DNA of 64,000 nucleotides, from NCBI RefSeq assembly GCF_947497915.1, contig NZ_CANMIJ010000001.1:845501-909500 (forward strand), written 5' to 3'. Both the position numbers and the translations under genes were made by a program. This document shows, one piece after another, positions 1 through 9,419 of this stretch; the first letter of the stretch is position 1, and every line of letters begins with the position of its first letter. The DNA comes from an uncultured Erythrobacter sp. (GTDB lineage: Bacteria > Pseudomonadota > Alphaproteobacteria > Sphingomonadales > Sphingomonadaceae). The notes beneath the pieces are model-generated. The model was not told the DNA's origin and searched no databases. It worked only from the letters and a program-made list of their open reading frames with translations.

Positions 1-1128
1 CACTGCGAAAGCGAGCCTGCCTTCGACCAGTTCCAGCGCGTCTTTGCCAAACACATCATAACGCCACCCTTCGAGCACTTTCAGCTCGCGGACACCGGCG
101 GCCAGCGCCTCCATCTCATCCGCACGGGTTAGCAGTCGCGGGGCGACATCAATTTCGCGGGCGCGGATTTTCAGCAGTAGCTTGAGCAGGTCGGCGACAA
201 GAGCGCCTTCTTTACCCAGCGGCGCGCCGCGTTTCATTTTCTGCGGCATCTCTTCTTTGGAAAGCGGCTCTGCATCGGCGATGATTTTCATCATGCGTTT
301 GCCGATGTCGTTGTCTTTCCAGGCCGCCGACAATCCGCGCACTTTGGCGAGATCGGCCTGTTTCTTTGGCGGATGGCTGGCGATGTCGGCGAGCGTCTCA
401 TCGCGCATGATCCGGCCCCTGGGAATATTCTTATGCTGCGCTTCGCCTTCGCGCCATGCGGCGAGCGCTTTCAGGCGGCCCAGTACGGTTGGATTGCGGC
501 CCGGCGAACGGATGCGCTTCCATGATTTGTCGGCATCGACGATATAGTTGCTCGCATCAGCCAATTTTTCCATCTCCGCATTGAGCCAGTTGCCGCGCTC
601 CGTCTTGATCAGCTTTTGCAGGATCTTCGGGAAGATCACGGATAAATGCGTCACATCGCCGATGGCGTATTCGATTTGGCGATCGGTTAGCGGGCGGCGG
701 CTCCAATCGGTGAAGCGCGCGCCTTTATCGACGGTGATGCCCAACCATGTCTCGACGAGGTTTGCATAGCCGATTTGTTCAGACTGGCTGATCGCCATCA
801 TCGAAATTTGCGTGTCGAAAATGGGGTAGGGTGTCTTGCCCGTCAGATTGACGATAATTTCGACATCTTGCCCGCCAGCGTGGAAAACCTTCAACACCTC
901 ATCATTCTCGCACATCAGATCGAGCAACGGGGTGAGGTCAATGCCATCGGCAAGCGGATCAATCGCGGCGGCCTCTTCCGTATTGGCGATCTGTACCAGG
1001 CAGAGCTCCGGCCAATAGGTGTTCTCGCGCATGAACTCTGTGTCCACGGCTACAAATTCGGATTTTGAGAGGCGCTCGCACAATTCGGTGAGAGCTTCGG
1101 TGGTGGTAATCAGATCATGTATTTTCAT
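1..1128 (-). CDS. rnd: Ribonuclease D, 3' end cut off by the window
   Basis: This is a 3'-5' exoribonuclease of the DEDD family that trims tRNA and other stable RNA 3' ends in the cytoplasm. Reading down from an ATG at 1128, the N-terminus carries exonuclease motif I (VDTEFMRENTYWP, about residues 27-39) and motif II (FHAGGQDVEI). The frame stays open for 376 codons to the window edge, where it reads VFGKDALELVEGRLAFAV. RNase D proteins are usually about 370-400 residues, so only a short C-terminal piece should be missing. The gene is divergent from aspS, with about 190 bases between the two starts, which must hold both promoters. Confidence 0.93.
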   Translation of the reverse strand, partial: MKIHDLITTTEALTELCERLSKSEFVAVDTEFMRENTYWPELCLVQIANTEEAAAIDPLADGIDLTPLLDLMCENDEVLKVFHAGGQDVEIIVNLTGKTPYPIFDTQISMMAISQSEQIGYANLVETWLGITVDKGARFTDWSRRPLTDRQIEYAIGDVTHLSVIFPKILQKLIKTERGNWLNAEMEKLADASNYIVDADKSWKRIRSPGRNPTVLGRLKALAAWREGEAQHKNIPRGRIMRDETLADIASHPPKKQADLAKVRGLSAAWKDNDIGKRMMKIIADAEPLSKEEMPQKMKRGAPLGKEGALVADLLKLLLKIRAREIDVAPRLLTRADEMEALAAGVRELKVLEGWRYDVFGKDALELVEGRLAFAV

Positions 1129-1318
1129 TGTTCATCTTGTCGGTTGGAGCGGAGTACCGCTCTCGGGCTTTACGCCCAGTTCATCGCTTCCCTTGACAAA
1201 ACGGAGGTCTTGCCCTGTTAGCGCGCGCACAAAGAGGGCATAGATGGCCCCATAAATTTGCAGGCGCGCCCGCGCCGTGGTCCCTTGGGCCATACGCATA
1301 AACAGGACAAGAGTTTAG

Positions 1319-3109
1319 ATGCACGCTTATCGCACACACACTTGCGCACAGCTTTCCGCTGAAAATGTCGGGGAATCGGTCCGTTTATCGGGTTGGGTCC
1401 ACCGTAAACGCGATCATGGCGGCGTTTTGTTCGTCGATCTGCGCGATCATTATGGAATCACTCAGCTCGTTGCGGATGAAGATTCGCCCGCTTTGGCCGC
1501 CTTTGAGCGGCTCCGCGCCGAATCTGTCATTACCATCGATGGCGATGTGAAGGCCCGCACGCCGGAAACCGTGAACAAAGATCTGCCCACTGGCGCAATC
1601 GAAGTGTTCGTTCGCTCGATCACGATCCAAAGCGCGGCGGAAGAATTGCCGATGCCGGTTGCAGGTGAGCAGGAGTATCCTGAGGAAATCCGCCTCAAAT
1701 ATCGCTTCCTCGATCTGCGACGGGAAACCATGCACCGCAACATCGTGCTACGTAGCCAAGTTATCACCTCGCTGCGCAACCGGATGACGGGGCAGGGCTT
1801 TACCGAGTTTCAAACCCCGATACTGACAGCATCTTCGCCAGAGGGCGCGCGCGACTTCCTTGTGCCGAGCCGTATGCATCCGGGCAATTTCTACGCGCTG
1901 CCGCAGGCGCCGCAAATGTTCAAACAGATGCTGATGGTGTCCGGCTTTGACCGGTATTTCCAAATTGCGCCGTGTTTCCGCGACGAAGATTTGCGCGCAG
2001 ATCGCTCACTCGAGTTTTACCAGCTCGACTTTGAAATGAGCTTCGTGACGCAGGAAGACGTTTTCCAAGCGCTTGAGCCTGTGCTCGCCGGCACGTTCGA
2101 GGAATTCTCGGGCGGTTACAGCGTGACCCCATCGGGCAGCTTCCCGCGCATTCCATACGCTGAAGCGATGATGAAATACGGCAGTGATAAGCCTGATCTG
2201 CGTAACCCGCTGATCATCAGCGACGTCACCAGCCACTTCGAAAAATCGGGCTTTGGTCTGTTTGAGAAAATTGTGGGCGGCGGCGGCGTTGTTCGCGTGA
2301 TCCCTGCGCCGAAAACGAACGAGAAAAGCCGCAAGTTCTTCGACGATATGAACAATTGGGCACGCGGCGAAGGCTTTGCTGGTCTCGGCTATGTCACGCG
2401 CAAGGGCGGCGAGTTCGGCGGGCCGATTGCGAAAAACCACGGGCCGGACCTTATGGCGCAGCTTTATGACGAGCTTGGCCTAGGCCCGGATGATGGATTG
2501 TTCTTTGCCGCGGGCAAAGAAAAGGATGCGGCAAAATTGGCTGGTGCCGCGCGTACGCAGGTTGGCGAGCAACTTGAGCTGATCGAACAGAATTGCTTCA
2601 AATTCTGCTGGATCGTCGATTTCCCGATGTATGAGTGGGACGAAGACGCGAAAAAGGTCGACTTTTCACACAACCCGTTCTCCATGCCGCAAGGCGAGAT
2701 GGAAGCGCTCGAAACGATGGACCCGTTGGAGATTAAAGCGTGGCAGTACGATATCGTCTGCAACGGTTATGAATTGTCATCGGGCGCGATCCGGAACCAC
2801 CGTCCGGACATCATGTACAAAGCGTTTGAACTGGCCGGATACACCAACGAAGACGTTGACCGCGAATTTGGCGGCATGATTGAGGCGTTTAAGTTGGGCG
2901 CACCTCCGCATGGCGGATCGGCGCCGGGGATTGATCGGATCGTGATGCTTCTGGCTGGCGAGGAAGCCATCCGCGAAGTGATCGCATTCCCGATGAACCA
3001 GAAAGGCGAAGACCTGATGATGAGCGCGCCGAGCAAGGCCGAACCCGCGCAGCTGCGCGAGCTGTTCCTGCGCACGATTGAGCCGCCGAAGAAAGAAGGC
3101 GAGCAGTAA
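1319..3109 (+). CDS. aspS: Aspartate--tRNA ligase
   Basis: Class II aminoacyl-tRNA synthetase charging tRNA with aspartate. The 596 residues match the bacterial form, which has an extra GAD domain. The order is an N-terminal OB-fold anticodon domain (about 1-105), then the catalytic core with motif 2 ([10 protein letters not shown], from residue 220), the GAD insertion, and motif 3 ([13 protein letters not shown], from about 533). The ATG at 1319 gives the usual short N-terminus. A strong terminator hairpin follows directly. From sequence alone it cannot be decided whether the enzyme also charges tRNA-Asn. Confidence 0.98.
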   Translation: MHAYRTHTCAQLSAENVGESVRLSGWVHRKRDHGGVLFVDLRDHYGITQLVADEDSPALAAFERLRAESVITIDGDVKARTPETVNKDLPTGAIEVFVRSITIQSAAEELPMPVAGEQEYPEEIRLKYRFLDLRRETMHRNIVLRSQVITSLRNRMTGQGFTEFQTPILTASSPEGARDFLVPSRMHPGNFYALPQAPQMFKQMLMVSGFDRYFQIAPCFRDEDLRADRSLEFYQLDFEMSFVTQEDVFQALEPVLAGTFEEFSGGYSVTPSGSFPRIPYAEAMMKYGSDKPDLRNPLIISDVTSHFEKSGFGLFEKIVGGGGVVRVIPAPKTNEKSRKFFDDMNNWARGEGFAGLGYVTRKGGEFGGPIAKNHGPDLMAQLYDELGLGPDDGLFFAAGKEKDAAKLAGAARTQVGEQLELIEQNCFKFCWIVDFPMYEWDEDAKKVDFSHNPFSMPQGEMEALETMDPLEIKAWQYDIVCNGYELSSGAIRNHRPDIMYKAFELAGYTNEDVDREFGGMIEAFKLGAPPHGGSAPGIDRIVMLLAGEEAIREVIAFPMNQKGEDLMMSAPSKAEPAQLRELFLRTIEPPKKEGEQ

Positions 3110-3135
3110 GCGCGCGACACCATAAGCGAACAGAA

Positions 3136-3176
3136 AAAGGCCGCCTCGCGCATTGCGCAAGGCGGCCTTTCTTTAT
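3136..3176 (+). terminator. Rho-independent terminator after aspS
   Basis: A perfect 10-bp stem, AAAGGCCGCC with GGCGGCCTTT, encloses a loop of about 15 bases and runs into CTTTATG. It lies 27 bases after the aspS stop. The A-rich left flank could also let it end transcription from the opposite strand. Confidence 0.88.
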
Positions 3177-3275
3177 GTGATGTCGCTAGGGGGAGGTGGC
3201 GGAGCGCACGGCGCTTCTGTCAGAAGAGGCGGGCGCTCAACGCCCTGACGCTTCCCCCAGCGTCAACTCATCCGT

Positions 3276-3722
3276 TTATGCGTATTGGTCTTCCAGCATA
3301 TCGGCGAAACGTTCACCCTTGCTGATTTCCGTGTAGGCATCCTGGAGAATGGTGCGGACCGACATATCCATCGTTTGGACGTCGTCATCATTCAGCACAT
3401 CGCGGAACTTGTCGGCGATAAATTCTTCGCCTTCATCCACGCGCTCCACCGCCGCTTCATCACCGTCTGAAAACGCTTCGGTGATCGTCAGGAACGTTTG
3501 GTGCGCTTTGCCCGTCATGCTGACGCTTGAAATGGCTTCTTCGCCGTGGTTCGTCAGTGCGGTGTTCAATTTCGAAAGCGTCTGCTGGCGTCTGCCAGCG
3601 CGCTCTTCGAGTGCCTTGGTCAGGGCCGGGCTTTCCGATTTTTCGGCTGCCTTGCGGTATCCTTCGACCGAGTCAAAAGTTGTCTGTGTAAGTTCTTTAA
3701 GCGTTTCAACAGTGTTAGTCAT
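3276..3722 (-). CDS. PA2169-family (DUF2383) four-helix-bundle protein
   Basis: A 148-residue, strongly helical, acidic protein. Its pattern is that of the PA2169/DUF2383 family, a ferritin-like four-helix bundle often linked to stress or stationary phase; its biochemical role is not known. N-terminal residues TVETLKELTQTTFDSVEGYR and the later DEAAVERVDEGEEFIADKFRDVL are typical. There is no signal peptide or membrane segment, so it should be cytoplasmic. A GGAGACC-like ribosome site precedes the ATG at 3722. It stands alone, with about 250 bases separating it from the divergent gene at 3974. Confidence 0.8.
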   Translation of the reverse strand: MTNTVETLKELTQTTFDSVEGYRKAAEKSESPALTKALEERAGRRQQTLSKLNTALTNHGEEAISSVSMTGKAHQTFLTITEAFSDGDEAAVERVDEGEEFIADKFRDVLNDDDVQTMDMSVRTILQDAYTEISKGERFADMLEDQYA

Positions 3723-3973
3723 GGGTCTCCTTGAGAGAGTTTCGTGTGTGATGCGCCGCGCTGTTTGCGCCCCGCTTTCAATGACTTAATGGATGGAGGG
3801 CGCAAATCGTTCCGAGCCTTCGCTGAGCCGTTCATCAGCTGCGATGGGCTGTGGTGTGGCCTCCGAATTGGTGAGTTGGGCGGCCAACAAGTGGCTTTCG
3901 ATCGCGCAGTTCATCTTACCCTAAGGCGGATCGTTCGATAAAACGCACCGTATCCAATTAGGGGAGTGGATTC

Positions 3974-4969
3974 ATGAAATCGGGTTTTCGTATTGTCTCA
4001 AGCGCAGCTGTTTTGGGGACTGTCATCACATCGGGCTTTGCGCATGCGGAGACCATTTCCGTCGCGGGCCATTTGCCAGCGTCGAGCGATGCGGGACTTG
4101 AACTGGAAGTGATCGCGATTGATCCGCTGGACGGCAATCAAGGCGGAAAGCTCGGCTTTGAATTGAAGAAGACGCTTGAGCGAGCCAGGGTCGATGACGA
4201 TCGCTGGTTTGATATCGCGCCAGGCCGCAGCACCCCCGTTGATGCGGTAATTCAGGGATCTGCCGATTCCCAATCCTCGATTACACAATTGGACGATAAA
4301 GAAGTCCGCAGCTGTGAGAAGAAAAACGAGGACAAGAAGTGCATCCGTTACAAGACGACCTACTATGATTGTAACCGGTTCGAGGTTTCGCTTTACCCCG
4401 ATATCGAACTGGTCGGCCGCGATGGCGCGGTGCTGTATTACGAGCGCGACGAGTTAACCCGTAGCGAAGATCACTGCGACGATTCCGGATCGCGGCCATC
4501 GCGCAGCGAAATGACGAATGGCTTGGTTCGCAGCTTTGCCGGCCGTGTTCGCCGGGCGCTTGCTCCGCGCAATTACTCGCAAGATTACAGGATCCTCGAA
4601 CGCCGCAAAGGCTTGGAGAAGGCTGATCGCAACGCGTTCAAGAAAGCGGTAAAGCTGACCAAAACCAATGAAGACGCGGCGTGCGATGCATTCAAGGCAA
4701 TCGAGATCAACGCTCCGACGCAGCCATCCGTGTTGTTCAATGTGGCGCTGTGCCACGAACGCTACGGCGAATATGATCTGGCGCGCGAAGCATATCAGCG
4801 CGCATTGGATGCCTCGCCAGACAAGCCGATGACGCTGGAGGCGTTTGACCGCGTCGACAATTGGGAGCGCGGGCGCAATCAGGTGGCGATGCGCGCAGAG
4901 ATCATGGCGGCCCGCTATGCCGAAAGGGATGAGCCGGATGCTTCGAATTCAGAGCCGAATGCCGATTGA
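3974..4969 (+). CDS. Exported protein of unknown function with a C-terminal TPR-like region
   Basis: 331 residues. Residues 1-25 form a signal peptide (cleavage likely after FAHA). The mature protein begins with a region of no family I recognise, containing two cysteine-bearing stretches (SCEKKNEDKKC and YYDCNRFEV) that could form disulfides. Residues of about 225-310 contain a TPR-like helical pair (VLFNVALCHERYGEYDLAREAYQRAL), suggesting a periplasmic protein-interaction role. It ends 36 bases before the next gene on the same strand, so the two are likely co-transcribed. Function unknown. Confidence 0.7.
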   Translation: MKSGFRIVSSAAVLGTVITSGFAHAETISVAGHLPASSDAGLELEVIAIDPLDGNQGGKLGFELKKTLERARVDDDRWFDIAPGRSTPVDAVIQGSADSQSSITQLDDKEVRSCEKKNEDKKCIRYKTTYYDCNRFEVSLYPDIELVGRDGAVLYYERDELTRSEDHCDDSGSRPSRSEMTNGLVRSFAGRVRRALAPRNYSQDYRILERRKGLEKADRNAFKKAVKLTKTNEDAACDAFKAIEINAPTQPSVLFNVALCHERYGEYDLAREAYQRALDASPDKPMTLEAFDRVDNWERGRNQVAMRAEIMAARYAERDEPDASNSEPNAD

Positions 4970-5005
4970 TGTAACGCCCGCCCTTCATTGTGCGAACCTG
5001 CCAAC

Positions 5006-5797
5006 ATGAAGGTCACTCGGCGAAACGCAATTATGGGCGGGCTTGCCCTGGGCGCAGGCGCGGCGACGCAGCCGCTGGCTGGATGCACTTCTGAAGCGGA
5101 ACCGTCCGACCCCTCACTCACCAAAGTAACAGTACTAGCCGCGATCCATGGTCGCCACCGGACCAGCGCGCTGTATTCGCTCGATGTGCTGCGCCGCGCG
5201 ATTATGCGCGCCGAACCGGACATCGTCCTAAGCGAATTGCCGCCGGATCAGATCGAAGAGGCGCGCCGCAGCTTTGCTGAAACGGGTGAAGTCACCGCGC
5301 CGCGCGCGCAGGCTTTTCCCGAGTTGACCGAGGTCGCATTTCCGCTTTCCAAGCTAATGGGCTTTACGATTACAGGGAATGCGGGATGGAGCCGCGAGCT
5401 GGCGGATAATCGCGCCGCCGCGCTTTCCAAGATTGAGAACGATCCCGCGCGCGCGGCGCAATGGATCGAGCACCTCGGCGCGCGCGCTGAGTATTCGCGT
5501 GAGCTCGTTGGACGGGGCGATGACCCGCGATTCATCCACACAGGCGCCTATGACGCCGCCGTGGAACGCGCCCAGACCCCGTATCAGACCTATTTCGACG
5601 CTGATCTTGGACCCGGCGGGTGGACCCAGATCAACCGCGCGCACAACGATTTGATCGGGAAAACTCTCGATTCCGTAGCGGGAAAGGGGCTCAAAGCCCT
5701 TGTGATCTTCGGTTCATGGCATAAATACATGATCGAGCGCGTCATGAAGGAGCGCAGCGATATCGAGCTGTTACCAGCGCGTTCGCTGTTCGACTGA
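5006..5797 (+). CDS. Tat-exported lipoprotein, possibly TraB/ChaN-like
   Basis: About 263 residues from the ATG at 5006. An in-frame start at 4988 exists, but the internal start gives a clean Tat signal: TRRNAIMGG twin arginines, a hydrophobic stretch, then lipobox LAGC. The body (VLAAIHGRHR, then DIVLSELPPD, and a final FGSWHKYMIERV) weakly recalls the TraB/ChaN-type fold, where an N-terminal His/Glu pair and a C-terminal GxxH motif occur; this is a guess from pattern only. It is probably anchored in the periplasm and transcribed with the upstream TPR protein. Confidence 0.65.
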   Translation: MKVTRRNAIMGGLALGAGAATQPLAGCTSEAEPSDPSLTKVTVLAAIHGRHRTSALYSLDVLRRAIMRAEPDIVLSELPPDQIEEARRSFAETGEVTAPRAQAFPELTEVAFPLSKLMGFTITGNAGWSRELADNRAAALSKIENDPARAAQWIEHLGARAEYSRELVGRGDDPRFIHTGAYDAAVERAQTPYQTYFDADLGPGGWTQINRAHNDLIGKTLDSVAGKGLKALVIFGSWHKYMIERVMKERSDIELLPARSLFD

Positions 5798-5829
5798 AGG
5801 GCGCAAACGGGGGCAAAAGTGATCGGCAC

Positions 5830-5858
5830 TTGCGCTCAATCGAACGTGCCATTAGGGC
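5830..5858 (+). promoter_or_regulatory. Candidate sigma-70-type promoter for acpP
   Basis: TTGCGC at 5830-5835 and TAGGGC at 5853-5858 are separated by 17 bases, 40 bases before the acpP start. The -35 is good and the -10 only fair. Confidence 0.4.
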
Positions 5859-5897
5859 AATTCTAGTTATTCAAAACCCAATTTAAGAGGGATACAC

Positions 5898-6134
5898 ATG
5901 AGCGATACTGCCGACCGCGTGCAGAAAATTGTTGTCGAGCACCTTGGTGTTGAAGGCGACAAAGTTACTCAAGAAGCCAGCTTCATTGATGATCTGGGCG
6001 CAGACAGCCTCGACATTGTTGAACTCGTGATGGCCTTTGAAGAGGAATTCGGTGTCGAAATTCCTGACGATGCTGCTGAAAAAATCAGCACCGTTGGCGA
6101 TGCCACCAAGTTCATCGAAGAACATAAGGGCTAA
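5898..6134 (+). CDS. acpP: Acyl carrier protein
   Basis: 78-residue acidic carrier for fatty acid synthesis. The phosphopantetheine attachment site is Ser37 in [19 protein letters not shown], the universal ACP signature. Length and charge match the housekeeping AcpP. The AAGAGGG ribosome site lies just upstream of the ATG. It precedes fabF, the usual order, but two hairpins between them suggest that acpP is also expressed as a short abundant transcript. Confidence 0.98.
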   Translation: MSDTADRVQKIVVEHLGVEGDKVTQEASFIDDLGADSLDIVELVMAFEEEFGVEIPDDAAEKISTVGDATKFIEEHKG

Positions 6135-6146
6135 TTGCCCCCGGCA

Positions 6147-6213
6147 TGCCCGCATCTGCGGGCAGCTGACCAACAGGCCCGAGCCCTTTGCAGGGTCGCG
6201 GGCCTGTAGTGTT
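6147..6213 (+). terminator. Two tandem hairpins between acpP and fabF
   Basis: The first hairpin pairs TGCCCGC (6147-6153) with GCGGGCA (6158-6164). The second is longer: CAGGCCCG (6174-6181) pairs with CGGGCCTG (6199-6206), with an inner GCCCT/AGGGT stem, then TAGTGTTT. The second looks like a leaky terminator or 3' stabiliser setting the acpP-to-fabF ratio; the T tract is short. Confidence 0.6.
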
Positions 6214-6259
6214 TCTGCGTCACACAAATAACGCCCGTTCGGGGCTTTTGGAGAATGGT

Positions 6260-7522
6260 ATGCGCCGCGTTGTTGTAACCGGACTTGGACTTGTCACCCC
6301 GCTGGGCGGCGATGTCGAAACTTCTTGGAAAAACCTGATCGCTGGCGAAAGCGGCGCAGGCCAGATCACGCGGTTCGATACGTCAGACCAGAAATGCACC
6401 ATCGCGTGCGAGGTGAAGGACAAGGATCATCCGTGGGGATTCGACGCGGACAAGCGCGTGGACCACAAGGTTCAGCGGCAGGTCGATCCATTCATCGTGT
6501 TTGGCATTGATGCAGCGGGTCAGGCTCTCGAAGATGCGGGCCTTACCGACATGACCCAGGCCGAGAAAGAGCGCACTGGCTGCTCCATTGGCGCAGGTAT
6601 TGGGGGGCTTCCGGGAATCGAGAGCGAAAGCCTCGTTCTCGCAAATCGCGGCCCCGCGCGTGTTTCTCCGCACTTTGTCCATGGCCGATTGATCAACCTT
6701 GTGACTGGACAGGTTCAGATCAAATACGGCTTTATGGGCCCGAACCATGCCGTTGTGACCGCATGTTCCACCGGCGCTCACTCGATTGGCGATGCTGCGC
6801 GGATGATTATGATGGATGATGCCGACGTGATGCTGGCTGGCGGCGCGGAAAGCACCATCAACCCGCTGGGCATTGCAGGTTTCGCTCAGGCGCGCGCGCT
6901 GAATACAGGCATGAATGATCGCCCGACCGAGGCAAGCCGGCCATACGACAAAGACCGCGAAGGCTTTGTGATGGGTGAAGGCGCCGGTGTTGTCGTGCTG
7001 GAAGAGTATGAGCGCGCCAAAGCACGCGGCGCGACGATCTATGCCGAAGTGACCGGATACGGTCTCTCTGGAGACGCCTATCACGTCACAGCGCCGCACC
7101 CAGAGGGTAAGGGCGCAGAGCTCGCCATGAAGATGGCTTTGAAGAAGGCTGGCCTGACCTCGGGCGATATCGATTACGTCAACGCACACGGCACCAGCAC
7201 CATGGCTGACACGATTGAGCTCGCTGCGGTCATGCGGGTACTTGGCAAAGATCTGGGCGGCGCTTCGATGAGCTCTACCAAATCGGCCATTGGTCACCTT
7301 CTCGGCGGCGCGGGCGCGGTTGAGGCTGTGTTCTGTATCCTCGCCATGCGCGACGGCATCGTTCCGCCAACGCTTAACCTGCACAATCCGGATGACGGCA
7401 CCGAAGGCATCGACCTTGTCCCGCACACCGCGAAAAAACGCGAAGTGCGTGCCGTGCTCAATAACAGCTTTGGCTTTGGCGGTACGAACGCATCGCTGAT
7501 CATGCAAAAGGTTGACGGGTAA
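6260..7522 (+). CDS. fabF: 3-oxoacyl-ACP synthase II (KAS II)
   Basis: Condensing enzyme that extends acyl-ACP with malonyl-ACP. From the ATG at 6260 (MRRVVVTGLGLVTPLG) it is 420 residues, the family norm; the frame is open further upstream but that part lies in the hairpin region. The catalytic triad is visible: Cys169 in TACSTGAHS, His310 in NAHGTST and His346 in AIGHLLGGAGA. The C-terminal NNSFGFGGTNAS loop is typical. mltG starts four bases after its stop. Confidence 0.97.
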   Translation: MRRVVVTGLGLVTPLGGDVETSWKNLIAGESGAGQITRFDTSDQKCTIACEVKDKDHPWGFDADKRVDHKVQRQVDPFIVFGIDAAGQALEDAGLTDMTQAEKERTGCSIGAGIGGLPGIESESLVLANRGPARVSPHFVHGRLINLVTGQVQIKYGFMGPNHAVVTACSTGAHSIGDAARMIMMDDADVMLAGGAESTINPLGIAGFAQARALNTGMNDRPTEASRPYDKDREGFVMGEGAGVVVLEEYERAKARGATIYAEVTGYGLSGDAYHVTAPHPEGKGAELAMKMALKKAGLTSGDIDYVNAHGTSTMADTIELAAVMRVLGKDLGGASMSSTKSAIGHLLGGAGAVEAVFCILAMRDGIVPPTLNLHNPDDGTEGIDLVPHTAKKREVRAVLNNSFGFGGTNASLIMQKVDG

Positions 7523-7526
7523 GCGC

Positions 7527-8495
7527 ATGAAGAAGCTCGGCTGCATCGCCGCGCTGCTGCTTGCCATTGTACTGGCAGCGGGCCTGTATCTTGGTGGTAC
7601 CCTGATGGGCAGCACCACGATCAAGCAGGAAACGCCGTTTGTTATCCCGGCCGGATCATCGCTAAGCGCGGTGGCGAACAAACTGGAAGACGAAAGGCTG
7701 ATTGTCTCTGCTGACGGCTTTTTGTTGTATGCGCGGGTGCTGGGTTCCTCCGACCCGATCCAGGCGGGCGAGTTCTCGCTTAAGCCAGAAATGAGCCAAG
7801 GCGACATCCTTTCCGCGTTTCAAAACGGCGATGTTATCCGGCGTTTTGTGACCATCCCCGAAGGCATGCCATCGATCCTCGTACATGAGAAATTGATGGC
7901 AGAAGAGCTGCTTACAGGCGACATCGCAGTCCCGCTCGAAGGAACTGTGATGCCTGACACCTACTCGTATGAACGTGGGCAGGATCGCGGTGAAATTATC
8001 GAGCAAATGCAAACGGCGATGGACAAATACCTTGCCGAAGCATGGGCAGAGCGCGGACCGGATATCGCGGTGGAGACAATGCGAGAGGCATTGATCCTCG
8101 CGTCGATTGTCGAAAAAGAAACCGGAACTCCGGGCGAACGCGGCACCGTCGCGGGGCTTTATTCCAACCGCGTGAAGACTGGTATGCTGCTGCAAGCCGA
8201 TCCCACCATCATCTATCCGATCACCAAGGGTAAGCCCTTGGGCCGCCGCATTCGGCAGTCTGAAATCGCGGCGGTGAATGGCTACAACACCTATACCCGC
8301 GTTGGCCTACCCGAAGGGCCGATCACCAATCCGGGACGTGAAAGCATTGCTGCTGTGCTCAACCCGGAACGCCACAATTATATCTTTATGGTGGCAGACG
8401 GCACGGGGGGGCATGAATTCAACGCCACGCTTGATGGCCACAATGCAGCGGTTGAAAAATGGTACCGTCTCCGCCGCGAGCGGGGCGAGATGTGA
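7527..8495 (+). CDS. mltG: Endolytic murein transglycosylase MltG
   Basis: Inner-membrane enzyme that cleaves nascent peptidoglycan glycan strands and so sets chain length. 322 residues from the ATG at 7527, four bases after fabF. One N-terminal transmembrane helix (about 5-25), a LysM-like region, then the YceG core with the active-site stretch ASIVEKETG (Glu196/Glu198) and YNTYTRVGLPEGPI. The fabF-mltG order is common in alphaproteobacteria. The last few codons are echoed about 100 bases downstream (8571-8591). Confidence 0.95.
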   Translation: MKKLGCIAALLLAIVLAAGLYLGGTLMGSTTIKQETPFVIPAGSSLSAVANKLEDERLIVSADGFLLYARVLGSSDPIQAGEFSLKPEMSQGDILSAFQNGDVIRRFVTIPEGMPSILVHEKLMAEELLTGDIAVPLEGTVMPDTYSYERGQDRGEIIEQMQTAMDKYLAEAWAERGPDIAVETMREALILASIVEKETGTPGERGTVAGLYSNRVKTGMLLQADPTIIYPITKGKPLGRRIRQSEIAAVNGYNTYTRVGLPEGPITNPGRESIAAVLNPERHNYIFMVADGTGGHEFNATLDGHNAAVEKWYRLRRERGEM

Positions 8496-8591
8496 CACGT
8501 CCTGTTCGTTCGATGAAGCGCCGCGTTTCCGATACCTCTCAGCGGTCCTCGGCGGCTCCTAATATTCAATGCCGCGAACGGGGCGAGATGT
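8473..8591. repeat. Short direct repeat of the mltG 3' end
   Basis: The 21 bases at 8473-8493 recur at 8571-8591 with one mismatch (the copies begin GCCGCGAGCGGGG and GCCGCGAACGGGG). The first copy is the tail of mltG, the second lies just before the next gene. It may be a relic of a small local duplication or slippage. Confidence 0.6.
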
Positions 8592-8604
8592 AGGCCGCGT
8601 CCGG

Positions 8605-9123
8605 ATGGCTAATCCGTTTATCATCACCGCGAAATTGCCGCCCAATATCCAAGGTTGGTCCGATGGCCTGCGCCGCGCGCATTATCCGGCAGAGCGCAAT
8701 CATCTGCACGCGCATGTCACAATGTTCCACTCGTTCGCGCCTTCGTTGCTGGATGAGTTGAAAGACTTCCTGCCCCGCATTGCCGCCGAATTCGCCGCGC
8801 CGGAGGCCGAGGTCAGCGGCATTATGGATCTGCACACCGGCACAGCCATCGCGCTGCACAGCCCTCAGCTGTTGTCACTGCGCCAGTTCATCGCCGAACA
8901 TTTCCACGGCAGCCTGACTGCGCAAGACCTGCACGAGCCGCGCCCACACATCACGGTTCAGAACAAAGTGACAAAGCGCGAGGCGAGGGCGCTGCAAGCC
9001 GAACTCGCGCCCACATTGGAGCCTGTGCGCTTCGCATTTCCCGCGCTTGAGCTGCACCTGTATCAGGGTGGCCCGTGGGATCTGGTGAAGGCCTGTGCGT
9101 TCCGCGGGAGAGAACGGCTCTAA
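8605..9123 (+). CDS. 2H-phosphoesterase (2'-5' RNA ligase) family protein
   Basis: 172 residues from the ATG at 8605 (MANPFIITAKLPP); an ATG at 8569 is also in frame but would include the short mltG-like repeat. The two signature motifs of the 2H superfamily are present: HVT within HLHAHVTMFHS and HIT within PRPHITVQNK. Such proteins hydrolyse or ligate 2'-5' or cyclic phosphodiester bonds in RNA or nucleotides; the substrate here cannot be told. It is cytoplasmic and follows mltG on the same strand. Confidence 0.82.
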   Translation: MANPFIITAKLPPNIQGWSDGLRRAHYPAERNHLHAHVTMFHSFAPSLLDELKDFLPRIAAEFAAPEAEVSGIMDLHTGTAIALHSPQLLSLRQFIAEHFHGSLTAQDLHEPRPHITVQNKVTKREARALQAELAPTLEPVRFAFPALELHLYQGGPWDLVKACAFRGRERL

Positions 9124-9141
9124 ACTTGCGCATATCAACGG

Positions 9142-9170
9142 TTGACCCGCGCGCAGCCGCGCCCTAAATG
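9142..9170 (+). promoter_or_regulatory. Sigma-70-type promoter for tRNA-Met
   Basis: TTGACC (9142-9147), 17-base spacer, TAAATG (9165-9170). Transcription should begin near 9177, about 36 bases before the tRNA. Confidence 0.7.
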
Positions 9171-9212
9171 CGCCGCTCGCTTGAGGCAATTATCCTCGCG
9201 AAGCCCAAATGG

Positions 9213-9289
9213 GGCGGAGTAGCTCAGTTGGTTAGAGCAGTGGAATCATAATCCATGTGTCGGGGGTTCAAATCCCTCCTCCGCTACCA
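9213..9289 (+). tRNA. tRNA-Met (CAT anticodon), elongator type
   Basis: A 77-base cloverleaf with encoded CCA. The acceptor GGCGGAG pairs with CTCCGCT (the first pair is G-U), the D arm is GCTCAGTTGGTTAGAGC, the anticodon loop holds CAT, and the T arm is GGGGG-TTCAAAT-CCCTC. It lacks the three consecutive G-C pairs and unpaired position 1 of an initiator tRNA, so elongator Met is the call; a CAT-anticodon Ile tRNA is less likely. Its 3' 49 bases are duplicated at 25136-25184. Confidence 0.95.
9241..9289 (+). repeat. Left att repeat (3' part of tRNA-Met)
   Basis: 49 bases, starting TGGAATCATAATCC and ending CTCCGCTACCA, identical to 25136-25184. Bases on either side differ between the copies. 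It begins in the anticodon stem, so integration rebuilt a functional tRNA at this end. Confidence 0.9.
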
Positions 9290-9419
9290 ATACCAAGTTA
9301 ATTTCCAAGATGTTCTGGTGAACTGGCGCGTAGCTAGTCCTGCATGTTCTCTCAGCATCCATCTCTTTACCAAAATTTGCATACCGGTTTGTCGGGTTGG
9401 CATATATGACTTGGCAACA

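Noticed and set aside
1147..1162. GAGCGG-AGTA-CCGCTC inverted repeat between rnd and aspS
   Set aside because: Short and GC-rich, easily found by chance; no further support.
6383..7807. Long open frame of 474 codons on the minus strand over fabF
   Set aside because: It lies antisense to fabF and mltG, has no family pattern, and reflects the codon bias of the real genes.
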